Of a stretch of DNA of 64,000 nucleotides, positions 58,453-64,000 are shown one piece after another. The stretch's first letter is position 1. Every line of letters begins with the position of its first letter. Position numbers and translations under genes: made by a program. This stretch comes from JACCZX01 sp963829995. Its GTDB lineage: Bacteria > Pseudomonadota > Gammaproteobacteria > Burkholderiales > Burkholderiaceae_F. Where the stretch lies: assembly GCA_963829995.1 (NCBI GenBank), contig CAWHKW010000031.1:372001-436000 (forward strand), in the 5' to 3' direction. The notes under the pieces are model-generated. The model was not told where the DNA came from. It saw nothing but the letters and a program-made list of their open reading frames with translations, and made no database searches.

Positions 58453-60477
58453 GTGAGCGCGCATCTGCTGTTCGACGACGATGGCGCGTTCAAGGCGGGA
58501 ACCGAAATGGCGAACGCCGGCACGTCGCATCAAGTCGAGTTGCCGAGCGGCAAGCGTATTAAGGTCAAGTCCTCGCACGTGCTGCTGCGCTTTGCCGAGC
58601 CTGCGCCCGCCCAATTGATCGAGCGGGCGCAAACGCAGGCTCAGCTGATCGATCTCGACTTTCTATGGGAAGTAGCGCCGCAGAGCGAATTCGGATTCGT
58701 CGAATTGGCGCGCGACTACTTCGGTTCGGAGCCGAGCGCGGAACAAGCTGCCGCGCTGCTTTTTCGCCTGCACAGCGCCCCAGTTTATTTTTATCGCAAA
58801 GGGCGAGGCCGTTATCGGCCGGCGCCGGCCGATACGCTGAAGGCGGCGCTGACCGCAGTCGAGCGCAAGCGAAAGCAGGACGAGTTAAGACAGCAGTATG
58901 TCGATGAGCTGAAAGGCGGGCGGGCGCCGGAAGTCATTTCACAGCAGGCAATCGCGTTGCTGACCAAGCCCGACCGCAGTTCGATCGAGTTCAGGGCACT
59001 CGAACAGGCGGCGAGCGACGTGCACATGACGCCGCTGCGGTTGCTGCTGGCGCGAGGTGCGATCGCTTCGCCGTATCGCTGGCACGTTGATAGTTTCCTC
59101 GCGCAACATTTTCCGCGCGGCACGCAATTCGCCGCGGACTTGCCTGCGCCGGATGACACTGGCGACCTTCCGCTGTCACCGGCGCGCGCATTTTCGATAG
59201 ACGATAGCGCTACGACCGAAATCGACGATGCATTTTCGGTGCAGCCGCAGGGCGACCGGACGCGCATCGGCATTCACATCGCAGCGCCCGCGGTCGCACT
59301 ATCGCGCGGCCATCCGCTGGACACAATTGCAAAGTCGCGCATGTCCACTGTCTACGCTCCGGGCCTGAAGTACACGATGCTGCCGGACGATTGGATCGAC
59401 GCGTTCTCGCTGAACGCAGGCCGGGCGGCGCCGGTGTTGTCGCTGTACGCGGAGATCGACACCGAAACACACGAAGTGCTATCGACCGAGTCGCGATTGG
59501 AGCGGCTGCGCATCGAGAGCAATCTGCGACACGACCTGCTCGATGCAATTGTCACGGAGGAGACGATCGTCAGCGGTGGTTTCGATTCGCCGCACGCTGC
59601 GGAACTGAGCACGCTGTGGCAGGTGGCTCGCAAGCTTCTGGCGCGTCGCGAACAAGTGCGGGGCCGGCCCGAGCCGACCGGCCGTGTCGATTATTCCTTC
59701 GAACTCGACGGTGTCGACGATCAAGCGCGAGTGCTGATCCGGCAGCGCCGCCGCGGGTCACCGCTCGATTCAATCGTCGCCGAACTGATGATCTTCGCCA
59801 ACAGCGTCTGGGGCGGATGGCTCGCTGCGCGTCGGACCGCCGGCATATACCGCTCACAGGCCCTCGGGCGCGTGAAGATGGGAACAGCGCCGGCGGCGCA
59901 TGAAGGCATCGGCGTTGAGCATTACGCGTGGTGCACATCGCCGCTGCGCCGCTATGTTGATCTGGTCAATCAGCGGCAGCTTCTGGCATGCGTGCACGAG
60001 CTGCCGCGGCCCTACGCATCAAACGACGCCGAACTCTTCGCCATCGTCTCGGGATTTGAGGCTGCCTACGGTGCGTATGCGGAGTTTCAACAGAAGCTCG
60101 AGCGCTACTGGTCGCTGCGGTGGCTCGAGCAGGAGAAGCAGTCGCGTATCGACGCCACGGTTCTGAAAGGCGATGTATTGCGCATCGATGGCCTGCCGTT
60201 TATTACCAGGCTGCCTGGGCTCCAGCAGTTGCCGCGCGGGCAGCGGCTTGAGCTCGACATTGTGGCGACCGACACGGTCGATCTGATACTCGAAGCACGA
60301 GTTCATCGAGTGCTGGCTGCACAGACCGTGGACGTCGATGATGAAGAGCTCGGTGAAGTGAGCGTGGACGCTGCTCCACAGCTGGCGGCCGAGCAAAGCG
60401 CAGAGGCGGCAACAGAGACGCTCGCCGATGATTCAGTGAAAACGTCCGAGTCTTCCGACGGCGCAGCGCCTGCGTAG
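58453..60477 (+). CDS. RNB-domain exoribonuclease (RNase II/R family)
   Basis: Hydrolytic 3'-5' exoribonuclease, 674 residues. The N-terminal ~200 residues are a divergent cold-shock-like and helical region (VELPSGKRIKVKSSHVLLRF). The catalytic RNB domain starts near SIDDSATTEIDDAFSV (about 251-266; four Asp bind magnesium), with HIAAPAV, STVYAPGLKYTMLPD, and RYVDLVNQRQLLAC at its end. The C-terminus has an S1-like fold and an acidic, low-complexity tail. It is shorter than RNase R, so an RNase II-like enzyme of the beta type seems right. GTG 58453 gives the full domain. Confidence 0.9.
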   Translation: MSAHLLFDDDGAFKAGTEMANAGTSHQVELPSGKRIKVKSSHVLLRFAEPAPAQLIERAQTQAQLIDLDFLWEVAPQSEFGFVELARDYFGSEPSAEQAAALLFRLHSAPVYFYRKGRGRYRPAPADTLKAALTAVERKRKQDELRQQYVDELKGGRAPEVISQQAIALLTKPDRSSIEFRALEQAASDVHMTPLRLLLARGAIASPYRWHVDSFLAQHFPRGTQFAADLPAPDDTGDLPLSPARAFSIDDSATTEIDDAFSVQPQGDRTRIGIHIAAPAVALSRGHPLDTIAKSRMSTVYAPGLKYTMLPDDWIDAFSLNAGRAAPVLSLYAEIDTETHEVLSTESRLERLRIESNLRHDLLDAIVTEETIVSGGFDSPHAAELSTLWQVARKLLARREQVRGRPEPTGRVDYSFELDGVDDQARVLIRQRRRGSPLDSIVAELMIFANSVWGGWLAARRTAGIYRSQALGRVKMGTAPAAHEGIGVEHYAWCTSPLRRYVDLVNQRQLLACVHELPRPYASNDAELFAIVSGFEAAYGAYAEFQQKLERYWSLRWLEQEKQSRIDATVLKGDVLRIDGLPFITRLPGLQQLPRGQRLELDIVATDTVDLILEARVHRVLAAQTVDVDDEELGEVSVDAAPQLAAEQSAEAATETLADDSVKTSESSDGAAPA

Positions 60478-60677
60478 CCTCAATAGCTGTGCGCGGCTGC
60501 AGCGCACGGCTCCGTTTGCGTGCGGCAGCTCGAACGTAATCGCGGCGGCGAGACTAGCGCGATCTTGTCACGCACTGCCTCGAAAGTGCTGGCTACAATC
60601 GATCGACTCTTGTTGCAAAACCTCGAACGAACAAAGTTGACGTGAACGAATGGATGTAGATAGCCGGGCTGGGCCGA

Positions 60678-61577
60678 ATGAATGTGGCTGAATTGAGTTT
60701 GGCCGCGCCCGCCTACGGACTGCGCTCGCTGCTCGCCGATAAAGTTCTGGTGATGGCGATGACCGTGTCGATTGGCTTGCATATCACCGCACTGGCCGTT
60801 CGTTTTGTGGATCCGGAGCTTTTTCGCGTCCGTTCGACCGATCCGCCGGTCGAGATCATTCTGGTCAATGCGAAGAGTGACACTGCGCCCGGCAAGGTTG
60901 AAGCGCTAGCCCAAAACAATCTCGACGGCGGCGGCGCCAACGACGCGGGCCGCCGTACGTCTCCATTGCCCAACAGCTTTGAAATGCGCGATGGCGATTC
61001 ACTCGAATCGGCACGCAAGAACGTGCAGCAGCTTGAAGAAGAGCAAAAGAAACTGTTGGCGACCTTGCGTGAGTCGCTGCAGCTGCGGCCCGCGCCGGTG
61101 CGAGACACTAACGCCGACCCACTGCAAAATGGCAGCGCCGACGACGAAACAACTGAACAACTGGCGCGCGCCCAAGCCGAAATAGCCAAGCAGATTTCGG
61201 ATTATCAGAAACGCCCGCGCAAGCATCACTTTATGCCGAGCGCGTCGGAGTACCGTTATGCGCGTTACGTTGAAGACTGGCGCGCACGCGTGGAAAGGAT
61301 TGGCAATGAGAATTATCCAAACGATGCACGGGGGCGGTTCTACGGCGCCCTGCGGATGACCGTGGCGATTCGTAAGGACGGTTCGGTGGCCGACGCGATG
61401 ATCGATCAATCATCAGGCTCGCAGATACTCGACCGTGCGGCGCGCCGAATCGTGCAAATGGCCGGCCCGTACCCTCCTTTTCCGCCGGACATTGCGCGCG
61501 ACACGGATATCCTCGAAATTACGCGTACCTGGATTTTCACCAACGACCAGCTGGCCACCCGCAGCGCAAAGCCATAA
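60678..61577 (+). CDS. TonB/TolA-like energy transducer
   Basis: A 299-residue envelope protein. One N-terminal transmembrane helix (about 22-45, KVLVMAMTVSIGLHITALAVRF), a long periplasmic region with a charged, coiled-coil-like section (about 105-190, ESARKNVQQLEEEQKKLLATL) and a C-terminal TonB domain (YVEDWRARVERIGNENYPNDARG, LRMTVAIRKDGSVADAMI, YPPFPPDI). The linker is not proline-rich, so it recalls TolA more than classical TonB. No exbB/exbD is adjacent. It lies between the RNase and aroE. Confidence 0.82.
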   Translation: MNVAELSLAAPAYGLRSLLADKVLVMAMTVSIGLHITALAVRFVDPELFRVRSTDPPVEIILVNAKSDTAPGKVEALAQNNLDGGGANDAGRRTSPLPNSFEMRDGDSLESARKNVQQLEEEQKKLLATLRESLQLRPAPVRDTNADPLQNGSADDETTEQLARAQAEIAKQISDYQKRPRKHHFMPSASEYRYARYVEDWRARVERIGNENYPNDARGRFYGALRMTVAIRKDGSVADAMIDQSSGSQILDRAARRIVQMAGPYPPFPPDIARDTDILEITRTWIFTNDQLATRSAKP

Positions 61578-61586
61578 CCCGACTCA

Positions 61587-62432
61587 ATGACCGCCGTCGA
61601 CAAGTACGGAGTTGTCGGTAACCCGATCGCGCACAGCCGTTCGCCGGAAATTCATCAGCGGTTTGCGCAGCAGGCGAAGCAACAGCTTTCGTACGAGCGC
61701 ATCGAAGCCCCGCTCGACGGCTTCGAAGACAAGGCGTTGACGTTGCGCGAAGCGGGCTATGGCGGTCTGAACGTGACGCTGCCGTTCAAGATCGACGCCG
61801 CGAAGCTGGCTGACGATCTGACGCCGCGCGCGCGAGTTGCGGGCGCTGTGAATACTTTGAAGTTCGACGGCGACACGATCCTCGGCGACAACACCGATGG
61901 CATCGGCTTTGTGCGGGATTTGCGCGAGCGCCTGAAGTTTTCATTCTCCGACTGTTCAGTGTTGGTGCTCGGGTCGGGGGGCGCAGTCCGGGGACTGCTG
62001 GGCTCGATGCTGGATGAAAGCCCGCGGTGGCTGGCAGTTGCCAATCGATCGCACAAGCGAGCCGAAGAACTGGCCGAAGAGTTCGGCGTGGAGGCAATTC
62101 ACTTCGACGAGATTCCGGCAGAGCATTTCGATCTGATCATCAACGGGACGACCACCAGCCTGAATCACGAAGCGCCAGCCATCGATCCGGACACGTTCAA
62201 CGATTGCACGCTGGCCTACGATTTGGCGTACGCGGCCGAGCCGACGCCGTTCATGCAACTGGCGAAGTCAGGTGGTGCGAAGCAGGCCGTTGACGGCCTC
62301 GGCATGCTGATCGAACAGGCTGCCGAATCGTTTCTGCTTTGGCGAGGCGTGCGGCCGGACACCAGCACGGTGTACCGTGAATTGCGAGAACTGTTGAAGC
62401 GTCAATCGGCCGAGCACGTCGTCGCAAGATAA
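61587..62432 (+). CDS. aroE: Shikimate dehydrogenase AroE
   Basis: NADP-dependent reduction of 3-dehydroshikimate. The 281 residues include the substrate site VGNPIAHSRSPEIHQ, NVTLPFKIDAAKLAD (catalytic Lys), GAVNTLK and DNTDGIGFVRDL, then a nucleotide-binding domain with VLGSGGAVRGLLGSML and VANRSHKRAEELA, and INGTTTSL. Start ATG 61587. The downstream mtgA begins 2 bp after its stop, a conserved coupling in proteobacteria. With aroQ at 54 kb, this window has two shikimate-pathway steps. Confidence 0.96.
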   Translation: MTAVDKYGVVGNPIAHSRSPEIHQRFAQQAKQQLSYERIEAPLDGFEDKALTLREAGYGGLNVTLPFKIDAAKLADDLTPRARVAGAVNTLKFDGDTILGDNTDGIGFVRDLRERLKFSFSDCSVLVLGSGGAVRGLLGSMLDESPRWLAVANRSHKRAEELAEEFGVEAIHFDEIPAEHFDLIINGTTTSLNHEAPAIDPDTFNDCTLAYDLAYAAEPTPFMQLAKSGGAKQAVDGLGMLIEQAAESFLLWRGVRPDTSTVYRELRELLKRQSAEHVVAR

Positions 62433-62434
62433 AG

Positions 62435-63130
62435 ATGCGGGTTGCATTGCGGTGGATGCTGCGCGCCGCGCTGCTCGCGCTGATGGTCTTGCTGATGATT
62501 CAGCTGTGGTACTTCGGCTGGGTCGCGTGGTGGAAGTGGAACAATCCCGGTGAAACCTCGTTCATGACTCGGGAGTTGGTCTCGTTGCGCGAGAAGAAGC
62601 CCAATGCCGAGCTCAAGCACCGCTGGATCGAGTACGAGCGCATATCGAATCAGCTGAAGCGTGCGGTCATCGCCTCAGAGGATGCGAACTTCACCGAGCA
62701 CGAAGGCGTCGATTGGCAGGCCATCGAGAAGGCCTACAAGGAAAATGTTCGAAAGGGCAAGACCGCGCGCGGCGGATCGACGATCACGCAGCAGCTCGCG
62801 AAGAATCTTTTCCTGTCGTCGGAACGCAGCTACTGGCGCAAGGCGCAGGAACTCATCATCACGTACATGATCGAGGCACTATGGGACAAGCGCCGGATTC
62901 TTGAGGTGTATTTGAACGTAGTGGAATGGGGCGACGGGGTATTCGGCGCTGAAGCGGCAGCGCGCCGGTACTTTGGCATCGGCGCGGCGCAATTGAATGC
63001 AGAACAATCGGCGCGACTGGCAGCGTATTTGCCGAACCCGAAGCGCTACGGCCGCATCCGCTCCGGGCCTTACCTCGATCGCAGAACGGCCGCGATTCAG
63101 CGTTTTATGAACGACGCCGTAGCGCCGTAA
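62435..63130 (+). CDS. mtgA: Monofunctional biosynthetic peptidoglycan glycosyltransferase MtgA
   Basis: GT51 membrane enzyme polymerising lipid II without transpeptidation. The 231 residues have one N-terminal membrane span (about 9-30), then the GT51 motifs AVIASEDANFTEHEGVDW (catalytic Glu), RGGSTITQQLAKNLFLSS, RKAQELIITYMIEALWDKRRILEVYLNVVEWGDGVFGAEAAA and RLAAYLPNP. It abuts aroE. A family B repeat begins 14 nt after the stop. Confidence 0.95.
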   Translation: MRVALRWMLRAALLALMVLLMIQLWYFGWVAWWKWNNPGETSFMTRELVSLREKKPNAELKHRWIEYERISNQLKRAVIASEDANFTEHEGVDWQAIEKAYKENVRKGKTARGGSTITQQLAKNLFLSSERSYWRKAQELIITYMIEALWDKRRILEVYLNVVEWGDGVFGAEAAARRYFGIGAAQLNAEQSARLAAYLPNPKRYGRIRSGPYLDRRTAAIQRFMNDAVAP

Positions 63131-63144
63131 CTGCAGCGCTCCTC

Positions 63145-63232
63145 GTGTACGCGACCGCTGCGCGGTCGCACGTGCACTCGTCGCGATTAGTTTGACGGGC
63201 TACCTTCGGAGCGGCCGCGCGTCCGCCCGTAG
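63145..63232 (+). repeat. Family B twin-hairpin element (copy B3)
   Basis: The first unit is GTGTAC/GTGCAC around the perfect hairpin GCGACCGC-TGC-GCGGTCGC, one base pair different from B1 on both sides of the stem. The linker is GATTAGTTTG. The second unit has ACGGGC/GCCCGT around CCTTCGGAGCGGCCGCGCG. All conserved blocks equal those of B1 and B2. It starts 14 nt after the mtgA stop. Confidence 0.88.
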
Positions 63233-63314
63233 TACAAAGCAACCAAAAGCGTCGACAGCATCACCGGGCCGCCTACAATCCGTGCGCCGCGGAGCGGCAT
63301 CAACGTGTGAATCG

Positions 63315-64000
63315 ATGAACGAACAACAACTCGAACGCGACGCGCGCGACACGGCGCAGGCCCACGATCCGGAAGCGGCACAGCGCGCGCTTGCGCGCGT
63401 CGAGTCGCTTTTGGAAAAACAGCACCGCGTCGAAGCGCTGGTGCAACGCGAGCAGACCCCCGGCGAAGAAAAGAAGGCCTTGGTCGAACAGCTCGTGCAG
63501 CGGCGGCATCTGAACGAACTGAAGACGATCCTCGATCGCCTGCATCCGGCGGATATCGCCTACATCCTCGAGGCACTTCCGCTCGCCGACCGGCTCACGG
63601 TATGGGACGGTGTCAAGGCGGATCGCGATGGCGAGATCCTGATCGAGGTCAGCGACGCGGTGCGGGAGACGCTGATTGCGTCGATGAACCGGGAAGAGCT
63701 GGTCGACGCGGTCGAGAGCCTCGAGACCGATGAGATCGCCGCCATTGCCGATGACCTTCCGGCCGATGTGGTCGACGAAGTCCAGCAGGGGCTTACGAGT
63801 GAAGAGCGCGCGCAGCTGCGCGCGTCGATGTCGTATCCCGACGATTCGGTCGGAGCGTTGATGGACTTCGAAATGATTTCGATCCGCGAGGACGTGACGC
63901 TCGAAGTTGTGTTGCGCTATCTGCGGCGTTTCGACGCGTTGCCAAACCACACCGACCAGATTTTTGTCGTTGATCGGCACGACGTTTTGAAGGGCGCGTT
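63315..64000 (+). CDS. mgtE: Magnesium transporter MgtE (3' truncated by window edge)
   Basis: Inner-membrane Mg2+ channel with a cytoplasmic sensor. ATG 63315 starts MNEQQLERDARDTAQAHDP. The visible 228 residues cover the MgtE_N helical domain (LNELKTILDRLHPADIAYILEALP, SMNREELVDAVESLETDEIAAIADDLP) and the beginning of the first CBS domain (YPDDSVGALMDFEMISIREDVTLEVVLRYLRR). The transmembrane channel part lies beyond base 64000. No clear ribosome site precedes the ATG, but the domain begins there. Confidence 0.93.
   Translation, partial: MNEQQLERDARDTAQAHDPEAAQRALARVESLLEKQHRVEALVQREQTPGEEKKALVEQLVQRRHLNELKTILDRLHPADIAYILEALPLADRLTVWDGVKADRDGEILIEVSDAVRETLIASMNREELVDAVESLETDEIAAIADDLPADVVDEVQQGLTSEERAQLRASMSYPDDSVGALMDFEMISIREDVTLEVVLRYLRRFDALPNHTDQIFVVDRHDVLKGA

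Noticed and set aside
60565..60599. TTGTCA and TACAAT before the tonB-like gene as a promoter
   Set aside because: Spacing is 23 bp, well outside the usual 16-18.

Overview
The window is 64 kb of GC-rich chromosomal DNA, almost entirely housekeeping genes. The gene order points to a betaproteobacterium, close to Burkholderiales or a neighbouring order: a mur/fts (dcw) cluster running murG-murC-ddl-ftsQ-ftsA-ftsZ-lpxC without murB; zapD-coaE-pilD-pilC-pilB; ccsA-like/PP0621-like/pilS/pilR/ampD ahead of nrdAB; a lysine-rich H1-like protein; and accB-accC-prmA-DUF3426-pfkB. This assignment rests on gene content and synteny only; there is no rRNA. The window opens inside murE and closes inside mgtE. 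I saw no phage, transposase, CRISPR array or defence genes.

Layout. 1-14.5 kb: peptidoglycan precursor and division genes, mostly overlapping by 1-14 bp and so probably translationally coupled, ending with lpxC. 14.5-22.9 kb: DUF721 (DciA-like) gene, M23 peptidase, secA, argJ, a DUF815 ATPase, a Nudix-ThiE fusion and yacG. 22.9-28.5 kb (minus strand): zapD, coaE, type IV pilus pilD-pilC-pilB, tRNA-Pro. 28.5-37.5 kb: ispB, rplU-rpmA-obgE-proB, rppH, proS, a Tat-exported transglycosylase, ffh. 37.6-47 kb: ccsA-like gene, pilS-pilR, ampD, then nrdAB behind a strong promoter with two NrdR boxes. 47.5-55.6 kb: H1-like gene, yggT, then on the minus strand pfkB, DUF3426, prmA, accC-accB, aroQ, tlpA and an unrecognised gene. 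55.7-64 kb: mpl, yqiA, fabG-like, RNase II/R, tonB-like, aroE, mtgA, mgtE. The dominant theme is cell envelope: synthesis (mur, mraY, murG, ftsW, mtgA), recycling (mpl, ampD), remodelling (M23, transglycosylase), division (ftsQAZ, zapD) and export (secA, ffh).

The least expected content is intergenic. Two unrelated families of structured repeats sit 10-14 nt downstream of stop codons. Family A is a 180-bp nested palindrome with a conserved core inside one of two interchangeable arm sets. It occurs as a single module after murG (7.6 kb), as paired modules after the M23 gene (16 kb) and, inverted, after the transglycosylase (35.7 kb), and as a coreless remnant at 48.8 kb. Family B is an 87-bp twin hairpin after secA, yggT and mtgA. 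In both families the stems differ between copies but pairing is kept by compensatory changes, while loops and linkers are invariant. This is the signature of a selected nucleic-acid structure. I do not recognise either family, and they are my best candidates for something undescribed.

Three otherwise normal genes (murF, murC, argJ) each carry an apparent single extra base. Because murF and murC are essential, sequence error is the likeliest explanation.
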